Assembly (NCBI RefSeq): GCF_001619985.1 | Contig: NW_017264194.1 | Coordinates: forward strand, 3,023,076-3,087,075 | Source: Xylona heveae TC161 | Taxonomy: Eukaryota > Ascomycota > Xylonomycetes > Xylonales > Xylonaceae | Reading direction: 5' to 3' | Length of the DNA stretch: 64,000 nucleotides | Shown: piece after piece, positions 1 to 13,800 of the stretch | How positions within the stretch are numbered: the stretch's first letter is position 1 | Layout of the letters: every line of letters begins with the position of its first letter | Notes under the pieces: model-generated | What the model was told of the DNA's origin: nothing | What the model saw: the letters and a program-made list of their open reading frames with translations, nothing else | Database searches by the model: none | Made by a program: the position numbers and the translations under genes

Positions 1-897
1 ATCCAAAGCTATCGTTGACGCCATTTCAAGGTGGGTTCCAATCTTTGCGTGAGCGGATTGGCAACAGCAACGGCCGTGGTATCCTCATTCGAACCGTCGA
101 CAGACTTGGAAGCTATCGAACTCAGCAGGAAGTGACGAATAGCAGATGCTATACGGAGGTAAAAGCATCAAGAATCCATGGCAAAAAAGTGAGGATCCAA
201 AGTGTCGACTGAGGTAGGATCAAGCTCATTAATATTTCATGTGGTATCCGTGAGAGTGTGATGGATTCACACGATGACTGTTGATATGACGAAGGGCAAG
301 CTTCTAACGTGGGGAAGAAAGGTGACTTTGGCGGTTCAAGTACTGTATACTCTGATCTAGCACAGATTTAGTGGAAGAAGAGGTACTGAATACCTAATTC
401 GCGCATTTCGACACCCCTTTGGCCGGATTGAGGGAGAATGCATGCCAATCCACCCATAACCATCCCATTCAATCTGCCCGGAGATAAACGACTCAGCGCG
501 TCTTCCATAGTTCCAGCTGTTGACATTCACATTTACCATCCCATTGATCTTCCAACTCGTCGGTCAATATTTGATCTCATAGCTACCTAACGATTTGTGT
601 GAGCTGCTAGCCAATAGCTTAGAAAAGCTCTCTCATCTGGGGTTGCCCCGCAAAGTGGATCGACCTTATCTGTCGTACCACGCTACTCCTTCTCCTTTGG
701 GAATTCCCATCGAGACGTCCACGCTGCCCTTCAGCGTGCGATTGCCCAAGGAATTCATCTACAACTCCTATGAAATTCGGAGATTCATCTTCTACGCTGG
801 TTTTACTTTGCCTGAATTCCGCTGTCTGCGAGCATTCATATAAGTGATCCGCCTCAATCGCTGCCTTCTCGACTGGACGACTTCGCCCCGATCCACT
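1..897. other. Intergenic / upstream region, no gene recognised
   Basis: The short open frames here show no protein-like composition and contradict each other between strands. The last few hundred bases are the probable promoter and 5' leader of the plus-strand gene starting at 898. I see no tRNA or repeat. Confidence 0.5.
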
Positions 898-2391
898 ATG
901 GCGGCTGCCGATGTCGCTGCCGGACACCATGGTTAGTTTCACCATCACCTTCGAACTCATCGTCATCTCAAAGCGTTGCGGGAGCTCGTGATTTTTTGTA
1001 CTACTTTAGAACCAGTAGCTGATCAAAAATCTGAAATCACAGATCGGCCATCTCGTCGAAGACCGTTCTCGGCATGGATGAGACGACTTACAAATCTCAA
1101 GGGACTCTCGTCGGAATCGAATAACCACGGGTCTTCGAAACGCCATAACGCGGACTCTGTATCAAAATCCAAAAAGATCGCAACCAAGAATAACCCTTAT
1201 CCTTCGTCTGCGCTGCCACCGCCGCCTCCTGAGACCCCAGCGTCGAGTGGAAATGGCCATTTATCCTTCTTGCCCGACCCGCCCCGTCCGGGAGATAGTG
1301 TTCCTTCTCTGGAGCAGCGTAGCCATAAATCCGATCATGATTCCGGCGATTATGGTCCCCAAGCTCCAATGGCAAGCAACAGATCAGCCGCACCCACCCT
1401 GGCCACGAATCCAGATACCGTCAACTCAGATGCTGCATACTCAAAAGCCGGTACCACAGGCACTGGCTTGAACGGGGGTGGCGGTGGAAGCACCTTCTCG
1501 TCCCCAGCGCCATCAGTACGGTCCCTGACAACGACTCTGACAACCATACAATCTACTGCTCCTTCGACCCTTTTGCCAGGTGGAGGTAACACTCCATCTA
1601 CCAACACAACTGCTACGGGGCAGCAGCAGAATAACCATTCCTATCATCAACACACTCCCAGCAATCAGAATCAATCTCATACCCAATTTACCCACCAGTT
1701 CCCCACGCAGCCGGTGACTGCGATCCCCGCGCACCTTGCTCCTCAGGTCGGCGGCGGCCATCCGAGCACCTATACTACTGCTACCGCCAACAATCTCTTG
1801 ACCGACAATGCATCAGTTTTGACGCTTGCCTCTTCAACTAAACGTAGACGTCGCCACTCGCTCGATACAGATGCCTCTGTGCGTGCTCTGGCTCCCTCTT
1901 CGCTCTGGGGAGGCAGTCGCGAGTCTCTCCCCCTGAGCGTCCTCAGTGGTAACGTGGCAGACTCGAGCGGCCCGGGCGGCGCCACGCCGAGCGGCATCTA
2001 TCAACCAAGACCAAGTCTTGGCGGAGTTGCCAGCGCTGAACGAGCCAGCGTTTACTCTTCCTCTGGTGTCGTTGCACCACAACTAACTGGTGACCGCAGC
2101 AGTTACTATGGAGGCAAGCAGGGTACGGTTGGAGGTGACGGTGCAAGCATGCGGAGCGGTATCCTTGAGCACGGTCGGAACGATAGTGTATCAGGTAGCA
2201 TAAGTGGTATTGGCGGAGGAGGGGTGTCTTCAGCCAGTCCAGCAACACCTGCTCCCAGAGATGTCGGTGCCTCTGCGACTGGCCGATTGAGCCGAAGAAG
2301 CTCGAACTGGGGAGAAGTCAGCGAAGCCAACAGTGAGGCGGGCGAAGACCCTGAATCCAAGCCTAGAGAATCCGAAAAGAAAGCCGAATGA
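898..2391 (+). CDS. Low-complexity Ser/Thr/Gly-rich protein, function unknown
   Basis: Two exons, 898-931 and 1010-2391, give 471 residues. The ATG at 898 was chosen because a GTTAGT donor at 932 and a TTTAG acceptor at 1008-1009 join in phase to the long open frame, whereas the frame itself has no convincing ATG near its start. The protein has a basic N-terminal patch (SRRRPFSAWMRRL), a PPPPPP run near residue 80, and long Ser/Thr/Gly/Gln-rich stretches with NNHSYHQH-type segments. A basic KRRRRHSL motif lies near residue 300 and the C-terminus is acidic-basic. No transmembrane segment or enzyme motif is visible. It looks intrinsically disordered, as regulatory or scaffold proteins often are. 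I believe similar proteins are conserved in Eurotiales, some under odd cation-channel labels that nothing here supports. Gene reality is likely; function is unknown. Confidence 0.75.
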
Positions 2392-4007
2392 TGGATTCCA
2401 CGCCCTCGGGAATTTAGACTGCTTCTTCTTTTTAGACAGCAATTCCCTCATTGTGCACTTCACACAATACAAAAGGCGAAAGACAGTTTGTTACTGTTTT
2501 TCCTTTTGTTCCTTGTAATCATTTCCCCTACCCTTTACAGCTTGCTCGGAAACTTCGTGGGGGGACCTATTTGTTCTTATGAATCGTACTAACTGGCGCC
2601 CCTCCCTTTTTTCCCCCTTCTTCTCGAAACCTAAATTTTATTTTCGTTTTAACCTCGTCTCTACTCCCCCTTCTCTTCTCTTTTATACCCCAGCAACGCT
2701 CCAAACCTACCTTATCTTGTTAGACATTTAAATTGCACGCGCTCATGTATGGACGGACGGACGGACGGACGGAAGTTTTAGATGATTTGGATGATTGATG
2801 GCCTCTCTATCTGATTGCTGACTTCATTTTACTTTTTTGTTCTTCTTGTTCCACTTCTTCCTCTTCACTTGGATCCTTTTTATCATGGCGTACATCCATT
2901 TTCCTCCATTTACTTGCTTGATGGATGTTTGCGTCTTTGCGTCTTTCCTTTCTCTTTCTTTTCCTTCCCTTTTTTCATTTTTATTTTTAATTTTCTCCCT
3001 TTTTTTTAACTTCTATTTGATTACAAAGTTCTGTTTCATTTTAGGATACGATGGACGATCTACTTACAAGTAATGTTTAACGGCACAAGTCAAAGGTTTT
3101 TTTTTTCTTCCCTCTCTCGATATATCTATAGCATATTCATACACTCTTATTTTTATCGCAATTTTTCAATTAAAATGGTTTCCGACATGTACTTTAAATC
3201 ATACTGCGAAATGGGCACTTTCTGTGCGCGAGTCTTTTTTTCTCTTTATGAAAACTTGAAAGCATTGATATAAATTTGAAGTGAAAGACTCTGGTTTCAT
3301 AATGTACACAGCATACCATGTCCACCATGTACATCATGTCACTGAATCGACGAGTGCGATAAAAGTAAGGCGAAAGAAAAGCCACCTTGTTCGTTGATCA
3401 TCTATTTACAAAGTCTTGAAAGTAGTCATACAGACAAGGTACGCACATCAACCACTCCGATTCTCCTTTGATGAATGACGTATGACGTAAACTCAGACAT
3501 GAACGGTATTGGTCGAGCCGATAGAAAATAAAAACAGAATTGGTTGCCGCCCCGGGATATACACAGGAGGTCCCTGATTCGAATATAGCAATATGATGCA
3601 AAAGCTTTGAAATGAACCTTTTTTTTCCCTCCCCATTTCATCCAAAAATAAAGGAAAGGAGAACAAAAGCCCTCACGTTCACTCTCATCCGTTGACCATG
3701 TCGACCAAGCCGATTGAGACGGGACGACAACGGATCAACACCGTCCGAAGAGATATAAAAACGCCGAACCTAAACACCAGTTGTAAATGCTGTCAAAATG
3801 CCCCCTCCCAAACCATTAGTGATCCCCAAGTTTTCCCCTTTTTTGTACAAGGTCTCTTTTTCAATTCAGAAACCGATCGTTGCTCATGTCCAGAAATAAT
3901 AATTATACAAGTAGTCCCCATTGAGAAAGGATATGATAAAAAAAAAAGAAGAAGGAAATAATAATCGACGTCCCAGGAGACATCAATAGTGTTTTGATCT
4001 TTGGAGG
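2392..4007. other. Convergent intergenic region, T-rich
   Basis: This lies between two convergent genes, so it holds two 3' UTRs. It is strongly pyrimidine-rich from about 2520 to 3130 (many T and CT runs) and contains a GGAC microsatellite, described separately. The small open frames are T-run artefacts such as poly-Phe/Ser strings. No gene seen. Confidence 0.5.
2751..2773. repeat. (GGAC)n microsatellite
   Basis: Five perfect GGAC tetramers plus a partial sixth, directly readable. It lies in the T-rich 3' region of the preceding gene. Confidence 0.9.
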
Positions 4008-7000
4008 TCAGCTTTGAGAGTTTTGTTTTTCGACATGCTCGGATACGGGAGTGTCGCTTAACCTTTTTTTCCATTTCAATGCTGTAGCTTGAAAGAATCT
4101 AGAGGCCCGGCGCGCAGACAAGAGTGAAGGTCGGCGTGTCGAAGACGTCTCATCGTCTTCTGAAAGCCTCGGGTCTACCTGTCTCTTTGCGGCCGGCACA
4201 AGATTCAAGTAGAGGGGGAAGATTGAGCCAAAGGCAAACAGTGCGACCACCACAGAGAAGGTATATGGGATGCCGCGATGGACTGCCAAGGGCATTTGGA
4301 TAGGTGGGAAAACGGCACCACCGCAGACAGCAGCAGTGATGAACGCTGCTCCCGTTTTCGTGCGAGCGCCTAAGCCACGTAGGCAGATGGCGTAAATGAG
4401 AGAAAATATCGCAGCCTATAGTGATGTTTAATTTCTGGGATATACCTTTTCATACAAAGCTGATGCGACGCAAATCTGATGACATCCCGAGGGGTGACAT
4501 ACCTCAAAGAAATGTACGAGCATAAGAACAGCAATTCCGGCATCGTTGCGTTGGTTCATGACCAGTGCCGAACAAATTATGGCTCCGATATAGCAAAACA
4601 TGAGTACCCAACGAGGGTTGACGATGATAGTGGCTAGGGCCCCCAGAAATCGACCCACGGCAAAGACTGTATGGCCAATTGCCTGAATGTCATCCGGACT
4701 CAAGTTTGTCCTACCTCTGGTTAGCACAAGACTAGCAGGGGAGAGAGGAAGCGACACCGGGAGAGAGACTCGCCCTACTGACCTTCTCCCATCTATCGAG
4801 ACAAAGTTGGTGACAGACATTGAGACTGACTCCTGCGCCCCAACGTAGCAGAATTGTGAGAAGACGCCGAGCGCTAACGTCCAATAGATGATAGGGACAC
4901 CGGCAAACTTGGTAGCATTTATGCCGGCACGTTTGAAAGCGATTGCTTCCAAATCTTGATCGGAAGCTTCGGGCAGAGGAAAATAGATGAAAGCGACGGC
5001 AAGCAGGCAGGTAAAGAGGGAAATGCCCAAGTAAGTCCACTGGACATCGATGAGCGACGGTGCATCAAGGACCCTCTTGAAGAGAACCTTTTGCGCAAGA
5101 AGCGGGGACACGACACTGCCGATCGCTTGGATCCCTTGCGAGATGTTCAGGCGCACTTCTGCGTATTCTGGCGGCCCACAAAGAGCGATAAAAGGGTTTG
5201 CCGCGACCTCCAGGATCGAAACCCCCAAGCCAACAATGAAGTTTGAAATGATAAACGCAGGAAAGGACGCTAAAACAGCAGATGGCCAAAAGATGAGTGT
5301 GCCACAAGAGTAAATGCATAGACCGGAGACAAACGTGGGCTTGAACCCCCATTTCTTTAGGACAGTCCTGCCAATGGTGAGGGGCCCGATCAGATAAGCG
5401 CCAAAATACGCGGCATGACAGCCCATAAACTCTCCATTGCTGATCCTGCCCACCGCTTGAAACTGCTTATTGAGAATATCTAAGAGACCGTAGGCGAACC
5501 CCCAGAGGAAAAACAATATGGTGACCACAGACAGAGAAATGAGTGACTCTCTGTTGGACATGAACACCATACTTTTGGGATTCCGCAGGTTCACAAAGTC
5601 GAAGAAGGTAGGTCGAGCTGCTTCGGAAAGTCTCAGGGTACCGCCAGCGGTTGCCGCTGTGGTCGAGTTTGCAAGGTCAGGCATATCTCCAGGTGTCGTC
5701 AGGAAATCCATCATGCCCATCGGTTCCTCGCTATCAGTTGGAGAAGGAGCATCGCATTCGGTTGGATCTAACTGTGGGTGTACTCGCGCAGGATTAACAA
5801 TCGAAGCTGGGTCCGCGGAGTGCACGGCTGCCGGGTTGACAATGGATGGAGGAGGAAGAGCTAGGTCTGGAACCGCCAATGCAGAGGATTGCGAAGCATT
5901 CAGGGTCGACGCATCGGCCGAGTCCTTCAACATCCTTGGCATGATGCGGGTGACAAGAGGCTTCAAGCCAGGAACATTGGCGATAAGGAGGCCCACGTTG
6001 ATCTCGATGGCGCACCACATAAACGAAAGCGACGCATACCCTAATTTCATGAGTTCATCAGCAAAGCATTCCTAGTAGGGAGCAAATGGCATTTCTACTC
6101 ACAGGAGAAGTCGGTTTCTACTTCTGCAGATGTCGAGTGTCCCTGGCTGGCGATTTCGAGGAGCCGCGTCATGGAGGCTGATTGAAGATTCGCAATTCTC
6201 ACTACATCGACGACTGTGACAAACGCACCGAGACCGAAGGTGATGACAAGGATGGTCTTTTGTTTGCGAGGAATTCGCATTCCCGTCAAGATCGGCATCG
6301 GCAAGAAAAGGATGGCCAGATCCGTGATAATGTTGACGGGCGCAGATGACAACCACAGCGTGACGATATCGATACACTTGGAGTTCCCGACACCGACATC
6401 ATGCCACGAAGCGGATACGGGGCGACACTGAAAAATGTTCAAAAAGGTAAGTGCGGTTCCGGCCACGTCCACGACGACCAATGTAACAATAGAAGCCCAT
6501 CGAAAGAGCGTTTGTGTCTTTGAGAGCGTCAAATAGAAGAGCAGAATCGACATTTTGGTAGCCATTAATGCGGGATTCTGAGAATAGAGTTAGACACCAA
6601 GTCTCCATTTCGCGGTAGAAGCGCCATTGAACCCACGTATAAAACAGTGCATGTATAGATAGCCTTCTTGAGTGGCGTCTGCCATTGTTGGAGGATATCG
6701 CTCTCGTGACGACCCAGTCCGACGGAAGCGCCGTAGCAGACAGAGATGGAAAAACCGCAAGCGAAGATCTGCGCAAGGTTGTCAGTCAACGGGATTCTGT
6801 GTAACGTTCGGAACGATGCATCATCGACGAACCCAAGCAATGAAGATGAAATAATCATCCCATGAGATGCGATGCACAATGACAGAACGAGAGAACAGGC
6901 GTAAAAAGACAAAGAGCGATGCCACTGCAATGGTCACAATGGTCACGGCCAACACGGCCGATCCCCGCGAATTGACATGACCCCCAACCGCTGACGACAT
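4008..7000 (-). CDS. Fusion membrane protein: fungal rhodopsin-like 7TM domain plus FucP-type MFS permease
   Basis: Six exons (7000-6833, 6768-6637, 6577-6103, 6040-4783, 4710-4503, 4415-4008) join in phase to give 882 residues. Residues about 15-290 match the fungal rhodopsin-like domain of integral membrane proteins: SWDDYFIFIAW, GLGRH, NPALMATKMSILLFYLTL, then SWYASLSFMWCAIEINVG. A Pro/Ala/Ser-rich linker (about 290-420) contains a small internal duplication (SIVNPA.VH twice). Residues about 420-850 match the L-fucose:H+ symporter branch of the MFS: LFFLWGFAYGLLDILNKQFQ, EVAANPFIALCG, RLNISQGIQAIGSVVSP, with a Gly-rich GGAVFPP near the end. The linker is one open frame within exon 4, so a single product is the simplest reading. 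Two genes with an unseen internal promoter remain possible. Likely plasma membrane; substrate unknown. Confidence 0.8.
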
Positions 7001-8517
7001 ACTATACGCCAGAGGCTTCCTGGTGCGACATGATCAATTTGGACAACCAAGAAGTAACACAGTGAGCAGGTCGCAGAACGCGCAAAGGCAGCGTATACTG
7101 TGGGGGGATATCGACGGCAAAAGGACGAAAGGACAAGCAACACAATTCAGATGCAAGAAGAGAGGATATTGTTGGACAAGAAGAGGGATCGAATAGAAGT
7201 GACCCGGTGGCCTGGGCCCACGCGGCGAACAAGATGGGGTTGGGGCTCAATAATAGAGATTCCCCAGGAATTCCTCATTTCGGAACTCTAGCAGGTGCCA
7301 TGAGCCGCGGGCGAGTTTTATTCCTGAGCGGCACTCACTCACAAGAAGCCACTAGACCGCAGTGGTTACTTGTCCCGTACACAAAAAAGGGCGCTGGTAC
7401 TAAGGAAATGGACCGGATCCAGTACCTTTCCTGCCCTGGTTATGGCTCCAACTCCTAAAAGTCATTTTTTGGCTGTACCCCGCGTATTTTTCGTTGGATG
7501 GTGGCTCTTTGGACCCATGTCCTATGTCGTCAGTAGGAATAGTAGCTCGCTTATTGCAAATCACACCGCGCGTTTGGGTTGAATTGCCCAGGACCCGGTG
7601 GACCGATGCAAGCGAAGAAAAGCTCCCAAGCACTTGGGCAACGAATGGTCCCCTTTGGTGCTGCGTCTCATCCTTGGTTTTGGCGCAATTCGACTTCTCC
7701 TTTTGAGGTTGCCATCCCCGAGCCGTGGGTTGTGCGCGTTCAAGAGTTGTGAACCGATCCAGTTTCGACGCGAGAAAATTTTCTTTTTCTCTTCTCTTCA
7801 CACTTGTCGTAAGCTCACAAGAACCCCATACGCAGCAGATATTCAGTGCGATATTATCGTACCTACCTACAGGTAAGGTAAGAGACGTCCCTACGCACTC
7901 TGCTACGGAGTACGCAAGTGTTTGGGCCAGCAAATCCCTTAAATGGAATGGCGCAACCCCCCATCTCCCGAATTGCCGCCCCCATCTGCCCCATTGGGCC
8001 AAGTATCTTGCGCGGCCCACCCACGTGAGCGGGAGAGCCACTTCTGCCAAGTGCAATTCACTTCAGTACAAGTTTATGATTTTGCTAACTTAAGTGGCCT
8101 ACAAACCATCAAAAGCATATAGGGGCCCGGGCGGCCCGTTGCCAACAAAACTGGCGAGTCCTCGGAGTTGCCTCCCCAGAAGTTGTTCGGCATGGGAAGA
8201 TTTTTCCCATTCCTCATTTAAACTTGACCGAAGGGTTCTTGGTCAGAGCAACGTAAATTTTTTGCTCTTTTTTCCCCCCTTCGTCGCCTTCCAAAAGTCT
8301 TGAATCAGGCCAAAGGTCACAACTGTTCACGTGATTAGTTTCCGTCACTAAATCATCGAAGCGACAATGCGATTGAAGGAATCAAGGAGTATTGTAAAGT
8401 ATCATATTCAAGTATCTATTCGTTTCATTACAAGGGATATCCAAAGATACAATGTACACAACGAAACCCCCAAAAAAGGTGGAGTTATCGAAGATTCGTA
8501 AGACTATTTTGCTTGCT
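7001..8517. other. Intergenic region between two minus-strand genes
   Basis: It holds the promoter of the fusion-permease gene (near 7001) and the 3' end of the GUT2 gene. A TACGGAGTAC decamer lies at 7904-7913, beside TACCTACC/AGGTAAGGTA motifs at about 7858-7880. The long opposite-strand open frames here have no family-like segments and start on non-ATG codons, so I call no gene. Confidence 0.45.
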
Positions 8518-10886
8518 TTATTTATTCGCGGGGGAATCGGTTCCCACAACGGGGTTGTGTCCTGACTCAAACTTGGAGTCGGTAGGAAGAGTCTGTTTTG
8601 ACGGCTCTGGTTTTTCATTAGTCTATTGTTACAGATGTATTGGTCGACAAATCTATTAAACTCACCTGGCTTTGCAATCAAGCTCGCCTCCGGCGACTCA
8701 TGCCGTATCACTTTGCCTTTCTCCACCTCAGCGCGAGTCACGGTGAGTTTGTCCTTGGGCAGACCCATAGAACCAAGGAATGTGACAGAGTCTGTCCACT
8801 CCAAGGCTTTGCGTTTGCTGTCCCATTTCAATTCTTCGCCCATCATATCAATGATGCGAGGCAGAGCCTCTAGAGCTGCTTGTGCGTTCAAGAAGGCGAG
8901 ACGGGTTCTCCGAGCAAGCACGTCAACGGCAGTCTGTGCGTACTCGTGCTTCATAGCATAGCGCACTTCTCCGTCAATAAAGGGATACTGCTCAGAAATG
9001 CGGATGCCACGCTCGGGGAACCGCTTGTCGGTAGGGGTAGAGAGAGCTGCAACCGTCCATGCTCGGTCACCATACGATTCCGCCAAGTGCTTGGCAACGT
9101 CGGTCTCAATTCCAAAATGTTGAATGAGGTTGATGTACAGGGTCTTCGAATAGCCGTGAGCACCAACCAAGCGAACCTGATGTGTCTGACAAGAACCGTC
9201 AAGCGCCGCGCCATCATCGATCATTTCAGTGCCGCTGATCTTGGGAGCATCAAGGACGGGGCCAGTCTTCAAGTCGAACGCCTTGATCGCCTCGTCGACA
9301 GTATCTTCGGCCATCTGACGGTAAGTAGTCCATTTTCCTCCAGCGCAAGTGAGGAGGCCCGAGGGAGACATGGTGACCAAGTGGTTTCGGACGAGGGACT
9401 CTGTATTCTTTGCTTCCGGATCGCGAACCAGGGGTCGAATGCCTGACCAAGCGGCAAGGACATCGCTGCGACGAACGGTAATATCAGGACCAAGATATCC
9501 GCGGATCTCGGAAAGAATCCAGCTGATTTCCTCTTCACCGGCAACAGGGTTAGGGGTGATTTTAGTCGGTGCGTCAGTCGTTCCAGCAATAGTGTTGCCC
9601 TGCCAAGGAAGGAAAAAGATAACACGACCATCAGATGTGGAGGGGTCAATCAATCCCATGTGTGAAGGGCTGTAGTAACCAGGCAGAATAACATGAACTC
9701 CAGAGCTGGGCGAGACAATCTCTGGAACCTTTTGCTCGTCCAGCTTTCGAATAGAGTCAGTAAACGGTCCAGTCGCGTTGATGATACCCTTGGCTTTGAT
9801 GGTGAACTCGTCCGTCTTTTTACCGTTCTTCTCGGAGACGAGATCCTTGACCTTTGCACCACAGAGCCGTCCATTTTCGTTCTTTTCGAGTCCAGTGACT
9901 TCCATATGATTAACAACATTGACGCCATACAAGGCGGCCGTCATGGCCAGGGAGACATTCATTCGAGAGTCGTTGTGGGCTCCGTCTAGACGAAAATTGA
10001 AATTAGCCAGGTATCTTCGTAAGCACCTGGAGTTTTTATCTTACCGTAGTATACAAGCGCTCCAAACAGACCGGTCTTCTTCAACATCGGAAATGCATCA
10101 AGAGCCTTACTTCGGGTCAGGAAGTAGGAGCTCTCAATGTTCTCCGAGCCTGCGAGGAAGTCATAACATTTTGTTCCCGCCCAAAAGTATGGGGCTTTCC
10201 ACCATTTATCAATCGGAATCATAATCGGAAGCCAATTCGAGAGATGGGGGGCCGTGTCGAGGAAATACTTCCGCTCGCGCAAAGCCTCTTTGACAAGTTT
10301 GTACCTAAAATAATGATTAGCCTTACCGCCGACAAAAGGAGCTTTGTGAGCAAAAGACTAACTGATTGTAATCCAATTCCCAAACAGCTTTCTCAAGGTA
10401 TCGTACACCACCGTGGACAAGTTTTGTGCTTTTGCTACTCGTTCCACTGCTAAAGTCGTCTCGCTCCACCAAGGCGACTTTCAAACCTCGAGTGGCAGCA
10501 TCAAGCGCAATACCTGAGCCCGTCGCGCCACCACCGATCACTAGCAGATCATATGGCTCTTCCGGGCTTTTGGCGGACTCCGGTAATCCCTTGGCTTTTC
10601 GCTCTTGGAACCAATCCATGACTCCATGCTTCTGAGTGGCGGGGTCAACCTCGCCACTGCTCGCCTTCAAAGCCGCTATTTGCTCATCTCTTGACTTTAC
10701 AAGAGGAAAGCGTGGCGGAGAGAATGTGCCTCCCTCCCCGTATGTCGGAGGAGGTACAGCTGCAGGTTCTGAGCCCGGGATTTCTCTCGGACGATAGGAA
10801 ATATAGAGAACGCTGCCACCTACAGCGACCGCTGTTGAGGTATAGAGCAATGGCCTCAAAAATCTGCGTCCTTGACGTGCCGCCAT
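8518..10886 (-). CDS. GUT2: FAD-dependent glycerol-3-phosphate dehydrogenase, mitochondrial
   Basis: Four exons (10886-10363, 10304-10045, 9985-8666, 8606-8518) give 730 residues. The enzyme oxidises glycerol 3-phosphate to dihydroxyacetone phosphate and passes electrons to ubiquinone at the inner mitochondrial membrane; it serves glycerol use and the glycerophosphate shuttle. The N-terminus ([17 protein letters not shown]...) is a basic presequence followed by one hydrophobic anchor. The FAD Rossmann motif [19 protein letters not shown] lies near residue 112, followed by [20 protein letters not shown], the family hallmark. [18 protein letters not shown] marks the end of the catalytic part, and a C-terminal extension follows. 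The last short exon is needed because the open frame otherwise runs on without resemblance to the family; GTGAGT at 8665 and CCAG at 8607 restore a plausible tail ending in TAA. Complete, with no missing motif seen. Confidence 0.93.
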
Positions 10887-13800
10887 AATTTCCAGCTATT
10901 GCAATCTTTCAATGGCCTTTTGGAAACTCTGGCGGAGTGTAATGATTCAGTTCGATTCTGCGTGGTTTTTTAATGGCAAAGAATCATCGAAACGCCGAAT
11001 GCTGATGAAGTCGCCGGCGCCCTTTCAACAGACGGAAAGCTCAATGAGAAAGACAGCAATGCCGTCAAAGTGAAGCAGAAAGATTGAAAAGAAGAGGGAG
11101 TGATGGAGTTGAAGACAGCCGTGGTCGGGCGGACGCACTGCGGCTTTGTAGTCAACGTCAAGGATCAGATTATTGAAGAGGCTCGCTAGCAGCTCTCCAG
11201 TTACGTCTTTGGTCTGCCATAATCCGGTAGGTAATGGAGTAGTATTCTCCAGTGCGGAGGTCGATAGTGGGTCCATCCCGCAGTTGTTGAGCCAATAGTA
11301 GTCGAGCACCTGGTCCACCCCGTACTGTGACGCGGCGCAGAAACCAGCCTAAGGCAAAGGAAATGCCTGTTTCTGTCGGACGGATGGGGCCTGGGGCGAA
11401 ATTATTAGACAACGCAAACAAGATGAGTCCCGTATCCTCCTCCCAATTCCCATACCCATTGGCCGCGCAATGGAGCCCCCACAGTGACGAGACCATGACT
11501 TCGGTCGCTGCGGGCCGGTGGCTGCCTTGTTTCTCCGGTTTCTGTACTCCCCCAGACGCCCCAAGGCGCTCCAACCCCAGCGCATTTGCATATCTTGAAC
11601 AACCGGAACCCGAATTCCCCGTATACTTTGACCAACCAGCTAAGCGCGGGGGTTCTCGCGCCACGTCTTTCGGAACAATTATTGATGGTTCTTTGATGAA
11701 CTAGGAAACTTATGCGTCTAAACCAGAGCATCGTGGCGCCCATTGAGCAAGGATTAACGGAGCATCTCCCCGAAAGTTTGTCCATTTAGGGATCCTTGCT
11801 TTTATTGACTCTCATATATTTCTTGCAGCCCCGCTCCGTATATATATCCTCGTGACCTTCGGCACCCTGGACTCATTATCTCTCATTTCCACACAGCCCA
11901 AGGATCGTAGAGGCATCACGGTCGCCTGCATATCGTTCGCTTTTCCACCACCTTGCCCATTGTCTGCTTGGCGTCGAAGATCACGTATCTTGCGTTTCCA
12001 CAGACTTGTTGCCATTACCTGCCTACATGATATTGATACGACGTGGAAAGAATTGATGAAGTCTTGTAAGCCCGTCGCTTTTTCAACAGTATCATAAAGT
12101 CTTCAACATGGCAATGAATTGCATTCTTTTATGCACCCAAGTGGATTAAGTTTGTACTTCTCTGTCAGTTGATAGCTTTGTGAACTTGCAGTTGTCGCTG
12201 GTGAGAAAATTTTTGTTATCAAGTTCTGCGATGTTCATAGTTTCACGTTTCATGATTACCAATTTTGAAGAAGGAAATTCTATGTTGGTGCATGGCTTGC
12301 ATAATTTAATGTCGGCATACATACCTACCTAGCTTGTGTATTCTCCACACTTTGCAATCTTCCGGGGTTAATTGACGTCAGGTGTAACACATACCTACTA
12401 CGGTGTACGAATATGAACGTTGACGAAGGCATCCTGGTGAGGTTAAAGATTCGACACAAAAAGTAGTGCTCTTCATAAGCCGCTCAATGAGAACAGAAAA
12501 GTCCATGGGACCAGTAAATTTCATGGTTGCATTATAATTTTTGCAATCAAAGGGATATTTAATACCGGAGGCTAGTAAAAGTTACCGACTGTTGGGTGTA
12601 ATCTATAATTATGATTAGTGAAAGTCAATAAATATTTGGGAAATTCCTCGAAATAAAACCACATCACGGGTATGAAATAAAAATTTAAATTCATATTAAT
12701 TTTGAAAATCATTCATTTCTTCCCAGAAAGATTGCCAGGGAAGTCAGATAGCAATGATTTGGTTCCAAATATTTGGCCAGTTGACGGAAATTGACCTAAT
12801 ATAAATATTGTCGGAAGAGTTGGGGGCGATTTCCTTACACTGCCAACGTATGAATCAGCCAATGTTGCCGGAAGTCTTAAATAGACACCGAGCAGCGGCA
12901 TTTCACATGCAACGAGCAAAGACAAGGCTTTGAAATCCAAGATAAGGAGAGATAGGGGTTCAATTTACAACCAGGAACAAAGCTGTCCAGGCCGTGTCGA
13001 GACTTGTCATTTCACGGACTGCACACCCTTTCGGTGAGAGAAACGACCGAGGACCGGGGAAAGCAGTCTGAAGTGGACTGATTGTGGGGAAGGCAACGAC
13101 ACTTTTGTAAAATGCCATGAGAACCAATATATCTTATGAGAGAAATTCAGGAACCGTATTTATCAGCCGGAGAATACTCCGCAATGGTGGAATTATGCCC
13201 CGAGTTATCAGTGTGAGTGACATGACGTGTTCTGACTATTTGGTCCGGAGTTGGCGTCCTGGCGGATAGCGACGGAATAAGTAAGACTTCGGGAGCAGCT
13301 TACGACAAAATTCCGCTCGGCCTTTACGAAATTTTAACATATTCCCGAGCTTATAATTTGTGGGAGGCCAGAAAGTAGCGCTTCGTATGTTCCTATGAAC
13401 ACAATCGCCCTGTTGATTACTCCGATAGATCCAAAATCTTACACTTACAAAAGGATGTCACATGATGCTGATAATAAGGTGAACTGGTGGGCATAGAAAA
13501 ACTCTTGAAGACGATCAGATCCAATTGGTACATTTTATGGTTCAATCTGCTTGACAGATCCTGGCCCTGTCTCAGCCATGCCCTTGCCCAACAGCAAAAA
13601 GTTCGTGGAGAAGGAAGATCCGGAGACAATCTGGTGGGGAAAAAGTGGAGATATGTGGAGAGCGAGTCTGGAGAAGCAGAAAAAGAAAGCAGATTACTGA
13701 TGCTTGTACGGAGTAGTAGTGAGTTGCCCGAGACCCACAACTGAGTTGTTGGTTTCTGGGCCGTTTCGGGTGCATAATTGTTACGAGATTTTCATGTTTT

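Noticed and set aside
7400-8056. 218-codon minus-strand open frame
   Set aside because: Starts in intergenic DNA, composition is not protein-like and plus-strand frames overlap it; no motif.
11170-11704. Overlapping open frames on both strands (164 and 125 codons)
   Set aside because: Both start on GTG, not ATG, and neither shows a family motif; likely a GC-richer block with chance openness.
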